This document shows, in pieces, positions 1 to 7,191 of a DNA stretch of 17,414 nucleotides (within the stretch, counting starts at the first letter, position 1; every line of letters starts with the position of its first letter). The stretch covers positions 1-17,414 of the forward strand of contig CAZFZB010000057.1 of the NCBI GenBank assembly GCA_964523415.1. The letters are read 5' to 3'. Made by a program: the position numbers and the translations under genes. The DNA comes from M0108 sp964523415. GTDB taxonomy: Bacteria; Pseudomonadota; Gammaproteobacteria; Chromatiales; Chromatiaceae. A model generated the notes under the pieces. That model was not told the origin of the DNA, made no database searches, and saw nothing but the letters and a program-made list of their open reading frames with translations.

Positions 1-938
1 GTTGACGCCGAGGAAACCAGTTCGCGTGGGAGGGCGAAGACTACCTGCTCGCGGATTCCAGACCTTTCCGTGACCACGTCAGCGCCCCATTCCCGGAGTC
101 TGGCTATCACTTGCTCCACCAGGATTTCGGGGGCAGAGGCCCCGGCGGTGACACCAACGATAGTGACATTGTCCAACCATTCGCGCTGGATTTCTTCAGC
201 GCCATCGATAAGATAGGCGTTGGTGCCTTGTTTGTGGGCCAGTTCCCGGAGTCGGTTGGAGTTGGAACTGTTGGTGGAGCCTACCACCAACAGGAGTTCA
301 CAGTGCCGGGCGAGATCCTTTACGGCGTCCTGACGGTTCTGGGTGGCGTAACAGATGTCACTTTTTCGAGGGCCTTGGATGCGGGGGTAGCGGTGCTTAA
401 GGGTGGTGATAATTTCCTGGGTGTCGTCCATCGACAAGGTGGTCTGGGTTACGTAAGCCAGATGGTCTGGGTCACTGACTGGGAGGTTGGCCACATCGGC
501 GACTTCCTGGACAAGATGGATGCGGCTACCGTCGCGACATTGACCCATGGTGCCCTCCACCTCCGGGTGACCGCGATGCCCGATCAGGACGACCTCGTAG
601 CCATCGCGGCAATGTCGCGCAACCTCAAGGTGGACCTTGGTAACCAGCGGACAGGTGGCATCAAAAACACGCAATTGGCGCGCTTCGGCGGCTGCCCGCA
701 CTTGTTGGGCGATACCATGGGCGCTGAAGATGATGGTGGCGCCAGGTGGCACCTGGTCAACCTCATCGACGAATACCGCACCGCGAGCCCTTAGGCCTTC
801 TACCACAAAACGGTTATGAACTACTTCATGGCGTACGTAAATGGGGGCGCCGAAGATTTCCAGGACGCGCTCGACGATCTCGATGGCGCGATGGACGCCC
901 GCGCAAAAGCCGCGAGGATTGGCTAGGTAAATATCCAT
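1..938 (-). CDS. ispH: 4-hydroxy-3-methylbut-2-enyl diphosphate reductase (IspH/LytB), C-terminus cut by window edge
   Basis: Last enzyme of the MEP isoprenoid pathway: an Fe-S protein in the cytosol that reduces HMBPP to IPP and DMAPP. Translating the minus strand from the ATG at 938 gives about 312 codons that run off the window without a stop. E. coli IspH has 316 residues, so only a few residues are missing. The three cluster cysteines are visible: C12 in GFCAGV, C96 in DATCPLV and C196 in DICYATQNR. H74 (SAHG), H124 and E126 (GHPEVEG) and the SSNSNRL substrate-binding loop are also present. One small oddity is GVHRAI near the N-terminus where E. coli has GVDRAI. The start follows AGGGA by a few bases. 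It lies 120 nt downstream of fkpB on the same strand, a pairing common in Proteobacteria (often with lspA, which is absent here). Confidence 0.96.
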   Translation of the reverse strand, partial: MDIYLANPRGFCAGVHRAIEIVERVLEIFGAPIYVRHEVVHNRFVVEGLRARGAVFVDEVDQVPPGATIIFSAHGIAQQVRAAAEARQLRVFDATCPLVTKVHLEVARHCRDGYEVVLIGHRGHPEVEGTMGQCRDGSRIHLVQEVADVANLPVSDPDHLAYVTQTTLSMDDTQEIITTLKHRYPRIQGPRKSDICYATQNRQDAVKDLARHCELLLVVGSTNSSNSNRLRELAHKQGTNAYLIDGAEEIQREWLDNVTIVGVTAGASAPEILVEQVIARLREWGADVVTERSGIREQVVFALPRELVSSAS

Positions 939-1058
939 GGGTCCCTAAATGATAAGGCCCAGGTTGGATGCCCGGAGGGATGGCGGGGTGAGAGGAGGGT
1001 GGTCGAAACGCTCATGAATGAAAGTGGCTAAAGGGTTTGCAAGGGCTCTGAGTCACGT

Positions 1059-1541
1059 CTAGGGCTCAATAGGGTTAGTGACTGCGAGGATTCGGTAGCG
1101 TAGGTGCAGTACGTGAGCAGAGAGGGGGTGGTTAAAGTCCACCTGGACCCTATCATCCTGAATTTCCAGGATGATGCCCGCAGTTTCGACCCCTTCCGGG
1201 GTGGCGAATGCGACCAGGGAACCCGTTTCGGGAACAAAGTCGGTAAATTCGGATCTGGCTAGCCAATGCAGATTATCATGGCGCCAGGGTCCGAAGAGAT
1301 CATTACCATCGGCTGTTTGCTCTATTTCCGCGCCTGCTGTCAGACCTAGAAGCGGATACTCGGTTCCGGCGGTCAGGGTCCCATCCCCTAGGGTTAACTC
1401 CAAAGGTGACTCGTCAAAGGTGGAGAGCGCCTCGGTGCCATCGGGAAGGTGGATGGAAAGGTGCAGGCAAACTTGGGAATCTGACCGGATACAAGGGCTG
1501 GAGGAGTTCGATTGGCCATCAGGTGACGGGGTGGTCGTCAC
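1059..1541 (-). CDS. fkpB: FKBP-type peptidyl-prolyl cis-trans isomerase, FkpB/SlpA type
   Basis: Predicted SlyD/SlpA-like FKBP-fold prolyl isomerase and chaperone. The protein is 160 aa from a GTG start at 1541; E. coli FkpB is 149. Family features include HLPDGTEALST (about 32-41), LGDGTLTAG near 51-59 with the following LLGL turn, the flap-domain insert (about 72-140) ending in VDFNHPLSAH, and a closing beta strand to about 154. The reading frame stays open 42 codons further upstream to an ATG at 1667, but that extension has no FKBP character, so I prefer the GTG at the family's usual N-terminus. That GTG overlaps the TGA of a short upstream membrane ORF by four bases (GTGA), which suggests translational coupling. 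No strong Shine-Dalgarno is seen at the GTG. ispH follows on the same strand. Confidence 0.88.
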   Translation of the reverse strand: MTTTPSPDGQSNSSSPCIRSDSQVCLHLSIHLPDGTEALSTFDESPLELTLGDGTLTAGTEYPLLGLTAGAEIEQTADGNDLFGPWRHDNLHWLARSEFTDFVPETGSLVAFATPEGVETAGIILEIQDDRVQVDFNHPLSAHVLHLRYRILAVTNPIEP

Positions 1542-1621
1542 AGTAGTTCTTGGGTAATAAAGACATAGGCCATGCCGAGGACGACCGCGGTCACGGCTAA
1601 GTAGAACACCAGGATGCACAC
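1538..1621 (-). CDS. possible tiny single-helix membrane ORF ahead of fkpB
   Basis: A short minus-strand frame ends in TGA at 1538-1540 and overlaps the chosen fkpB GTG by four bases. From the GTG at 1621 it would encode 27 aa, mostly one hydrophobic helix (FYLAVTAVVLGMAYVFI) followed by TQELL. An in-frame TTG at 1675, preceded by GGAAG at a usable distance, would give 45 aa with a Cys-rich N-terminus. The overlap geometry and hydrophobic composition make it plausible as a small membrane protein or a coupling leader. No family is recognised, it is very short, and it may be chance. Confidence 0.3.
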   Translation of the reverse strand: MCILVFYLAVTAVVLGMAYVFITQELL

Positions 1622-1740
1622 CCCAGGCAGAGGATTGCACAAGTTTCGGAAACGACATAAGTTGCAATTTTTCAATCTAACTACTTCCGAATTTCAAGCG
1701 GCAAGAACAGGGAGCGAACTGACTACGCGTTCTGACCCTT

Positions 1741-1769
1741 CGAGTCAGCTTAATACTGATTATAACTCG
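1741..1769. repeat. nested imperfect inverted repeat between fkpB and rimO
   Basis: CGAG/CTCG arms enclose a second inverted pair, TCAG-cttaata-CTGA, with an unpaired ttataa on one side. On the minus strand the element contains a perfect TATAAT (complement of 1759-1764), a possible -10 for the fkpB-ispH operon, though no convincing -35 lies 16-18 bases upstream of it. It could be an operator or a chance structure. Confidence 0.3.
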
Positions 1770-1810
1770 AAAAGGATCTCCGATGGGTGCTGCCCCCCTA
1801 GCTTTGCCGT

Positions 1811-1839
1811 TTGTATGGTCTGGGTTGCGGCTTTACTAT
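1811..1839 (+). promoter_or_regulatory. candidate sigma-70 promoter for rimO
   Basis: TTGTAT (1811-1816) and TACTAT (1834-1839) are separated by 17 bases and lie 38 bases before the rimO start. Both hexamers match the consensus in most positions. The surrounding 1622-1877 stretch otherwise holds only the inverted repeat at 1741-1769 and no convincing gene. Confidence 0.5.
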
Positions 1840-1865
1840 CCCTTATCGTTTAATTTGCGCCCCCC

Positions 1866-1871
1866 AAGGAG
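1866..1871 (+). promoter_or_regulatory. ribosome binding site that decides the rimO TTG start
   Basis: AAGGAG sits six bases before the TTG at 1878. A GTG at 1874 is out of frame, and no in-frame ATG lies near the conserved N-terminus, so the TTG is the best start. Confidence 0.75.
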
Positions 1872-1877
1872 TCGTGC

Positions 1878-3203
1878 TTGACCAGAGCTAACCCCATTCC
1901 CGCCATCGGCTTTGTTAGCCTCGGCTGTCCAAAGGCAACCGTCGATTCGGAGTGTATTCTTACCCAGTTAAGGGCCGAGGGTTATGCCATCTCGCCGAGT
2001 TACGCCGATGCGGATCTCGTCATCGTCAACACCTGTGGCTTCATTGATTCGGCGGTGGCGGAATCCTTGGAGGCCATTGGCGAGGCGCTGGTGGAAAATG
2101 GCCGGGTAGTGGTCACGGGCTGTCTGGGGGCGAGGGCCGATCTGGTATGGGAGGCCCATCCAAAGGTCTCGGCGGTGACCGGTCCCCAGGCCTTCTCTGA
2201 GGTCATGGCGGCTGTCCATGCCCTGGTCCCTGCCCCGCACGATCCCTTTTTGAGCCTGTTGCCACCTCAGGGCGTCAAACTCACGCCCAAGCATTTTGCC
2301 TATATCAAGATTTCGGAAGGCTGTAACCATCGCTGCACCTTTTGCATCATCCCCAGTTTGCGTGGCGACTTGGTCAGTCGTCCCATCGGCGCTGTGCTGG
2401 ACGAGGCCCATCGCCTGGTGGAGGCGGGGGTTCGCGAACTCCTGGTAATCTCCCAGGACACCAGCGCCTATGGCATGGATTTGCGAAACCGTACCGATAT
2501 CTGGCGTGGCGAGCCATTGCGCACCGATATCGAGACCCTGGCCCGGAGGCTTGGAGAACTGCAAGCCTGGGTGCGGCTCCTTTATATTTATCCTTATCCG
2601 CAGGTGGACAGGCTGATCCCCCTGATGGCCGACGGCCATATCCTCCCTTACCTGGATATGCCCCTGCAGCATGCGAGTCCGGCGATTCTCAAGGCCATGC
2701 GCCGACCGGCGGCGGCGGAGCGGCTGCTCCAACGTCTGGCGGGTTGGCGGGAGTTATGCCCCGAACTCGTTCTTCGCAGTACCTTCATCGTTGGTTTTCC
2801 AGGCGAGACGGAGGAGGATTTCGAGGTTCTGCTTGATTTTCTACGCGAGGCCCGACTCGATCGGGTAGGCGCCTTCACCTACTCCCCTGTAAGGGGTGCC
2901 GCCGCCAATGCCTTGCCAGACCCGGTCCCCGAGCACTTGCGCGAGGAGCGCCTAGCGCGGTTCATGGCCGTTCAGGAACAGATTAGTCGGGAAAGGCTCG
3001 CCCAGCGTGTTGGCCAGCGCCTTATCGTCTTGGTGGATGAGGTCGAGGAAGGGCGTGTGGTAGCTCGTACCGTCGCGGATGCCCCGGAAATCGATGGTAA
3101 GGTCATCATTCCCGGTGAGTGGGAACTGGACCCCGGTGATTTCATCGAGGTCGATATCACCCGCTCCGGCCCTCACGACCTGCTTGGGGTACCCGTAACG
3201 TAA
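1878..3203 (+). CDS. rimO: ribosomal protein S12 methylthiotransferase RimO
   Basis: Radical-SAM methylthiotransferase that adds a methylthio group to the conserved aspartate of ribosomal protein S12. The 441-aa length matches the E. coli enzyme. The N-terminal UPF0004 domain carries the three auxiliary-cluster cysteines C17 (SLGCPK), C53 (NTCGFID) and C82 (TGCLGA). The radical-SAM motif CxxxCxxC is C149-C153-C156 in SEGCNHRCTFCIIP. LRSTFIVGFPGETEEDF and the LDRVGAF(T)YSPV segment are typical of RimO rather than MiaB, and a C-terminal TRAM domain fills about 375-440, including DAPEIDGKV. Translation starts at TTG behind AAGGAG. The acrylyl-CoA reductase gene follows after 38 bp on the same strand, with no terminator visible between them. 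Confidence 0.97.
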   Translation: MTRANPIPAIGFVSLGCPKATVDSECILTQLRAEGYAISPSYADADLVIVNTCGFIDSAVAESLEAIGEALVENGRVVVTGCLGARADLVWEAHPKVSAVTGPQAFSEVMAAVHALVPAPHDPFLSLLPPQGVKLTPKHFAYIKISEGCNHRCTFCIIPSLRGDLVSRPIGAVLDEAHRLVEAGVRELLVISQDTSAYGMDLRNRTDIWRGEPLRTDIETLARRLGELQAWVRLLYIYPYPQVDRLIPLMADGHILPYLDMPLQHASPAILKAMRRPAAAERLLQRLAGWRELCPELVLRSTFIVGFPGETEEDFEVLLDFLREARLDRVGAFTYSPVRGAAANALPDPVPEHLREERLARFMAVQEQISRERLAQRVGQRLIVLVDEVEEGRVVARTVADAPEIDGKVIIPGEWELDPGDFIEVDITRSGPHDLLGVPVT

Positions 3204-3241
3204 GGGAACCTGAGGGGGTTATTCAATTTGGGAGGCATAGT

Positions 3242-4225
3242 ATGTTTAAAGCCATTTTTCTGACCCAGGAGGAAGGCAAGACCCAGGCGCAAGTCCGGGT
3301 CCTCGACGAGACCGAACTGCCGGCGGGTGACGTCAGTATCCGTGTCGCTTACTCCACCCTCAACTATAAGGACGGGCTGGCGATCACCGGCAAGGCCCCT
3401 GTGGTGAGAAACTTTCCGATGGTCCCGGGTATCGATCTGGTCGGGTGGGTGGAGGAGAGCAGCCATCCCAACTGGAAGCCCGGTGATGCCGTCATTCTCA
3501 ACGGCTGGGGCGTGGGGGAACGCCATTGGGGGGGGCTGTCCCAGAAGGCTCGTCTGTCGGGTGATTGGCTGATCCCCTTGCCCGAGGGCTTGCAACCCCG
3601 TCAGGCCATGGCAATCGGCACGGCTGGTTACACCGCCATGCTTTGTGTCCTGGCCCTGGAACGGCACGGCATCCGGCCTGGGGATGGTGATATCCTGGTC
3701 ACGGGTGCTAATGGCGGAGTGGGCGGTATTGCGATCGCCCTGCTAGCCAAGCAAGGGTACCGGATCATCGCCACCACTGGCAGGATTATGGAATCCGCCT
3801 ACCTTCTCGGCCTGGGCGCGGCCGAGGTCATCGACAGGGCCGAGCTCAATGGTCCTGGCAAGCCTTTGATGAAGGAGCGCTGGCTAGGCGTAATCGATAC
3901 TGTTGGCAGTCATACTTTGGCCAATGCCTGCGCCTCAACTCATTACAACGGTGCCGTGGCCGCCTGTGGTCTGGCCCAAGGCATGGACTTTCCGGCCACG
4001 GTAGCCCCCTTCATTCTGCGTGGGGTCACCCTCTATGGCATCGACAGCGTCATGGTTTCCCGAGAACGCCGCGTTCAGGCCTGGAATCGGCTCGCTACTG
4101 ATCTGGACCCCAAACACCTGGAGGCGATCACGCGGGAAATTGGTTTGACCCAGGCCATCCCCGCCGCTACGGACCTGTTGAATGGCGAGGTCCGTGGGCG
4201 TTTGGTCGTCGATGTGAATGGATGA
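3242..4225 (+). CDS. acuI: acrylyl-CoA reductase (NADPH), AcuI/YhdH family
   Basis: Medium-chain, zinc-free alcohol-dehydrogenase-fold reductase expected to convert acryloyl-CoA to propionyl-CoA with NADPH in the cytosol. The family is known for acrylate detoxification, DMSP catabolism and 3-hydroxypropionate assimilation. The 327-aa protein follows the family along its whole length: YSTLNYKDGLAITGKAPVV (38-55), VPGID (61-65), ILNGWGVGERHWGG (85-98), IGTAGYTAMLCVLALERHG (125-143), the nucleotide loop GANGGVGG (155-162), a TGR segment (179-181) and APFILRGVTLYGIDSV (255-270). GGGAGG about six bases before ATG 3242 supports the start. It probably shares a transcript with rimO and converges with the DUF971 gene, with only 14 bp between the two stops. 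The exact physiological substrate here is inferred. Confidence 0.92.
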   Translation: MFKAIFLTQEEGKTQAQVRVLDETELPAGDVSIRVAYSTLNYKDGLAITGKAPVVRNFPMVPGIDLVGWVEESSHPNWKPGDAVILNGWGVGERHWGGLSQKARLSGDWLIPLPEGLQPRQAMAIGTAGYTAMLCVLALERHGIRPGDGDILVTGANGGVGGIAIALLAKQGYRIIATTGRIMESAYLLGLGAAEVIDRAELNGPGKPLMKERWLGVIDTVGSHTLANACASTHYNGAVAACGLAQGMDFPATVAPFILRGVTLYGIDSVMVSRERRVQAWNRLATDLDPKHLEAITREIGLTQAIPAATDLLNGEVRGRLVVDVNG

Positions 4226-4239
4226 AGGACCGGGACTTA

Positions 4240-4887
4240 TCAGATCAGATCGGGCGTCGCTGGCGGGGTCGGGGAATTGGGCACCAGTCCAACCTCGTCC
4301 CCTGTCCGCAACTTGGTGAAGCCCTCCGCAAACTGACGGTTAACGGTCACCCGCAGCCGGTCTTGAGTAAAGAGTGGGACCGCACCTTTGCGGCGCTTGC
4401 CGAGCCAATTCAAAAGGCTGGTTACATCCATGATGTTAGCGGGCAGCGTCACCTCCTCGGACTCCCTGCGCATTTTTTTTGCCAACCAAGAGAAGTATAA
4501 GAGCCGCACGCGCTTTTCGCCCGCGTCCAACTCTTGACGCTGATAGCCGGCGAGTTCAAGACGATGCAGGTAATGGGCCCAGTTCGCCTCAAGGTGGGTA
4601 CCGAGTTCGTAAAGGGTGTCCCAGGAATAGATTCCGGTATCGTGACCGTCATCGAAAAGGATGCGGATAGCGTACTGGCCCTGAGGTTCGATGCGTTCAA
4701 TATTGACAGCCTCCTTGCCAGTCACAGGGGAATCTGTTCCGGCGGCCTTAGAAAAGACCCTCAGGTATTCGCAAGGCAGTTCAAAACGGGCGCCATCGCT
4801 GAAAACGATGCTTAGTAGCCGTGATTTGGAATGCAGATTGATCTCAGTTGGCAGCAGCTTGCCGGGTTCTTCATTCATAACCTTCAA
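4240..4887 (-). CDS. DUF971 domain protein fused to a C-terminal MoaD-like ubiquitin-fold domain
   Basis: Residues about 13-110 match DUF971 (the gamma-butyrobetaine hydroxylase-like N-terminal fold): LHSKSRLLSIVFSDGARFEL, then LPCEYLRVFS, then FDDGHDTGIYSWDTLYELG. Stand-alone DUF971 proteins are usually much shorter. From about 125 the chain continues as a beta-grasp MoaD/ThiS-like domain: VRLLYFSWLAKKM, an EEVTLPAN strand, VTVNRQFAEGF and LRTGDEVGLVPNSPTPP. Sulfur carriers end in Gly-Gly right after this point. This one ends PPATPDLI, so classical thiocarboxylation looks impossible. The frame opens at TTG 4887, overlapping the upstream HPF-like stop (TTGA); an ATG at 4878 gives a protein three residues shorter. 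The domain calls rest on motif recognition, and the function is unknown. Confidence 0.82.
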   Translation of the reverse strand: MKVMNEEPGKLLPTEINLHSKSRLLSIVFSDGARFELPCEYLRVFSKAAGTDSPVTGKEAVNIERIEPQGQYAIRILFDDGHDTGIYSWDTLYELGTHLEANWAHYLHRLELAGYQRQELDAGEKRVRLLYFSWLAKKMRRESEEVTLPANIMDVTSLLNWLGKRRKGAVPLFTQDRLRVTVNRQFAEGFTKLRTGDEVGLVPNSPTPPATPDLI

Positions 4888-5255
4888 GTTCCGACAGGCT
4901 GCATCTCCCTACCCGTGGGAGATGTTGGCCCCAGGGTCTGGCAGGCAAGGCGCCGGAGTTGTTTGCGGGCGCCGGCAAAGACCCCGGAAACCGCGGCAAG
5001 GGCCTCCTTTTGGGCTTCACGCACCATCAATTGCCGCCGCCCGGGGAGGTCGGCAGCCAATTCGCAGCGGACGCGATGACCTCGAGCGGGATCGAATTCC
5101 TCACTGATGCCGATGCGCAGCGCCACTGGGGTAGTGGGATAGCGCTGCTGTAGGCGTTCCGCTTCGGCGGCGATGTGATTGCGGATCTGGGGGTCAAGGG
5201 CGAGGGTGTCCCCGCTGATATGGATAGCGGGACGGCTAATGCAATTAGGGTTCAT
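4884..5255 (-). CDS. short HPF/RaiA-like ribosome-associated protein
   Basis: A 123-aa protein resembling the S30AE (HPF/YfiA/RaiA) fold. It has an opening strand IHISGDTLALDPQIRNHI, a helix rich in charged residues (AAEAERLQQRYP), paired strands containing VALRIGIS and HRVRCELAADLPGRRQLMVRE, then a long helix (AQKEALAAVSGVFAGARKQLRR). Members of the family sit on the 30S subunit and inactivate ribosomes in stationary phase or under stress. It lacks the long C-terminal dimerisation domain of long HPF. Whether it binds ribosomes is inference, since the family also includes divergent members. ATG 5255 has no close Shine-Dalgarno. Its TGA overlaps the TTG of the DUF971-MoaD gene, so the two are probably cotranslated. 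Confidence 0.72.
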   Translation of the reverse strand: MNPNCISRPAIHISGDTLALDPQIRNHIAAEAERLQQRYPTTPVALRIGISEEFDPARGHRVRCELAADLPGRRQLMVREAQKEALAAVSGVFAGARKQLRRLACQTLGPTSPTGREMQPVGT

Positions 5256-5566
5256 CTATGGCAGGAAAGACTCCAGGATACCCGACCCAGAGGATCGGAG
5301 GGGCCACGTTAGGTGGTAGGGGCGGATTGACGCTTACGCGCCTAGGTCCCGTCAGGGCTCGGTGCCCAGTTCAGGACGACTAAATGAGGTTAGGGCTGAT
5401 GTGCCGATAGCCCAACGCATCTGCACCTAGGCTGCTACCAGATTAACTGGGGCGGCATCACCCAGGGCGCAATTAACTTATGTAATTAACCATAAGGATG
5501 ACAATAGCCAAGCCAGATTGCAAGTACCCATTGGGGGGATGTCGCAAAAAATGCGCAAGGCTTGAG
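5256..5566. other. 311-bp intergenic stretch upstream of the HPF-like gene
   Basis: No coding frame with family character is seen. It lies between the end of the DUF3775 gene and the start of the HPF-like gene, both on the minus strand. A direct repeat AATTAAC-ttatgt-AATTAAC lies at 5471-5490. On the minus strand TTGTCA (complement of 5499-5504) and CATAAG are 16 bases apart, a weak sigma-70 candidate. If used, it would leave an untranslated leader of roughly 220 bases. No clear terminator was found after the DUF3775 stop. Confidence 0.4.
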
Positions 5567-5959
5567 TCAGTCCTCGCAGGAATAGCCATGGGCGATGAGC
5601 CCTTCCTCGAGATGGTCGGCTACCATGGGGTGGGAGAGTAGGTAGTGGGCGGTATTCTGGTGTTCCTCGTACTGATCCTGAGCATCGGCTAGGGCATTTT
5701 CCCACTCCTCGAGCGCATAGTCGCCGCGTCCTAGCCACATAAGGGCGATGAGTTCCGCCTGCAAGTCCGGGTCCAGGTCCGCCATCACGGCCCCGACCTC
5801 CTGAGCGGTCAGGTCCTCACGGTGATCGGCCAGAATTTGCAAGGCCCAGTCGTCGCTTGATCCCGAGGGGGTGTCAGGTATGACTACCTGCTCCTTGGCT
5901 TGAAATTCCCGGGCCCTGGCGATGACAAAGCAGACGGTTTCGATACCTAGGTTGAGCAT
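5567..5959 (-). CDS. DUF3775 domain-containing protein
   Basis: An acidic 130-aa cytosolic protein matching the DUF3775 family: MLNLGIETVCFVIARAREF at the N-terminus, a short linker (VVIPDTPSG), then helices EVGAVMADLDPDLQAELIAL, MWLGRGDY and an acidic segment ending in HYLLSHPMVADHLEEGL. The ATG at 5959 is preceded by AGGAG at six bases. The family has no established biochemical role. It is downstream of the P1 peptidase on the same strand with a 92-bp gap, so cotranscription is possible. Confidence 0.85.
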   Translation of the reverse strand: MLNLGIETVCFVIARAREFQAKEQVVIPDTPSGSSDDWALQILADHREDLTAQEVGAVMADLDPDLQAELIALMWLGRGDYALEEWENALADAQDQYEEHQNTAHYLLSHPMVADHLEEGLIAHGYSCED

Positions 5960-6051
5960 ATTGGGCTCCTGAATTTCCTGGTGGGAAGTTTACACGTTCG
6001 AGGCTCTGCAGGTCAGGGAGGATTTTCTGGCTAGCAGGACGGTGAATGGGG

Positions 6052-7089
6052 TCAGCCGCCGTTAGGGTGGCAACAATCCCGGTAACACCTGATGTCACCA
6101 ACCGTTTCAGCCTGGAGGATAGCGTGGACAATGGCCCGGGTGAGGGCATCGGCGGCTGCAGTGCCGACCCTGATGAGGGCGGCGGGTGAGGACCCCCAGG
6201 CGGCTTCCTCCTGGAGGCTTGCTAGGGGGATCTCACCCGTGGCTAGGGCAAAGATGGTATCGCCATCGAATAGGGTGTGAGCGGGGTTAATGGCTCGGGC
6301 CAGTCCGTCCTGGGCCATCTGGGCAAGTTTCGAGGCTTGGGCCTTGGTCAAGTCTAAATTGGTGGCAACTACCCCAATAGTGGTATTGCCGATAGGGAGG
6401 GGTGGCTGGATGTCCCCGGCTGAAAGGACGCTCGGTAGAGGCAAAGGGCTGAATTCGTCCCCGATTCCCAGGTAGGCACCGAGTAGCTCGCCAGTTTTGG
6501 GGTTGACGACGCTCCCAAAGGAATTAACGGCGACGATGGCGCCGACGATGACACCTTGACCCAGATCGATACTGGCGGATCCCAGACCCCCTTTCAGGCC
6601 ACCGGCGATGGTTCCGGCACCCGCGCCTACGTTCCCAAGAGGGAAGGCCTCGGCTGTCAGCTTCTCGCAGGCCCGGCGACCAAATTCCGCCGTAGGTCTG
6701 TCTCGAAAGTCCCGGCCAAAGCGGCCAGGATCGAAGAGGACCGCCGCTGGCACGATAGGGATGACATGACCGTCGTCGAGGGGCCAGCCCAAACCCGATT
6801 CCTCTAGCCAGGTCATGACTCCATCTGCGGCTGCCAGGCCAAAGGCGCTGCCACCTGACAGGACAATGGCATTGATACGGTCCACCAAATTGATGGGTGC
6901 CAGGAGGTCAGTTTCCCGGGTTCCGGGGGCGGAGCCTCGTACATCGACCCCACCAATTGCGCCCCCGCGGGCGAGGATCACCGTTGTCCCCGTGTGGTGG
7001 GCCTGATAATGGCCGACCTCGATTCCGGGTACATCGGTGATCAGATTATTACGACCGGTCGTGGGATCCAGTGTAGCGGAGTTGGTCAT
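6052..7089 (-). CDS. P1 family (S58) peptidase, DmpA/NylC-like self-processing aminopeptidase/amidase
   Basis: An Ntn-fold-like hydrolase of the DmpA/NylC family, 345 aa. Visible family segments are LITDVPGIEVGHYQ (16-29), the GGVDVRGSAPGTRETDLL stretch (46-63), VLSGGSAFGLAAADGVM (76-92), NVGAGAGTIAGGLKGGLG (153-170), NPKTGELLG (196-204), and GNTTIGVVATNLDLTK (234-249). In relatives the chain self-cleaves before the nucleophilic Ser/Thr, which by position should be N235|T236 here. Substrates in the family range from beta-peptides and D-amino-acid amides to nylon oligomers, and the substrate here cannot be told. No signal peptide is seen. An unusual tail, RCYRDCCHPNGG, follows the conserved core and contains three Cys and one His. 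It starts 29 bp downstream of the terminator that closes the pentaheme cytochrome gene. Confidence 0.9.
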   Translation of the reverse strand: MTNSATLDPTTGRNNLITDVPGIEVGHYQAHHTGTTVILARGGAIGGVDVRGSAPGTRETDLLAPINLVDRINAIVLSGGSAFGLAAADGVMTWLEESGLGWPLDDGHVIPIVPAAVLFDPGRFGRDFRDRPTAEFGRRACEKLTAEAFPLGNVGAGAGTIAGGLKGGLGSASIDLGQGVIVGAIVAVNSFGSVVNPKTGELLGAYLGIGDEFSPLPLPSVLSAGDIQPPLPIGNTTIGVVATNLDLTKAQASKLAQMAQDGLARAINPAHTLFDGDTIFALATGEIPLASLQEEAAWGSSPAALIRVGTAAADALTRAIVHAILQAETVGDIRCYRDCCHPNGG

Positions 7090-7124
7090 GACCTATTGGT
7101 ATTAACGAATTGATAGATAGATGG

Positions 7125-7162
7125 AAATAAAAAAGGCACCGGGGTAGGGGCACCCCGATGCC
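7125..7162 (-). terminator. rho-independent terminator of the pentaheme cytochrome gene
   Basis: On the minus strand GGCATCGGGG (7162-7153) pairs with CCCCGGTGCC (7144-7135), perfectly if one G-U is allowed, around an 8-base loop, and is followed by TTTTTTATTT. It lies 29 bases past the stop at 7192 and before the P1 peptidase start at 7089, so it separates the two minus-strand genes. Confidence 0.88.
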
Positions 7163-7191
7163 TTATTCGGATCCTTGGTTGGTCGTCCTTA

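Noticed and set aside
111..794. 227-aa plus-strand open frame
   Set aside because: It lies wholly antisense to ispH, whose minus-strand translation carries all catalytic motifs; the plus frame shows no family character.
1622..1853. 79-aa plus-strand frame before rimO
   Set aside because: It has no Shine-Dalgarno and no family character, and it covers the rimO promoter and the inverted repeat.
1968..2732. 254-aa minus-strand open frame
   Set aside because: It is an antisense shadow of rimO with no recognisable domain.
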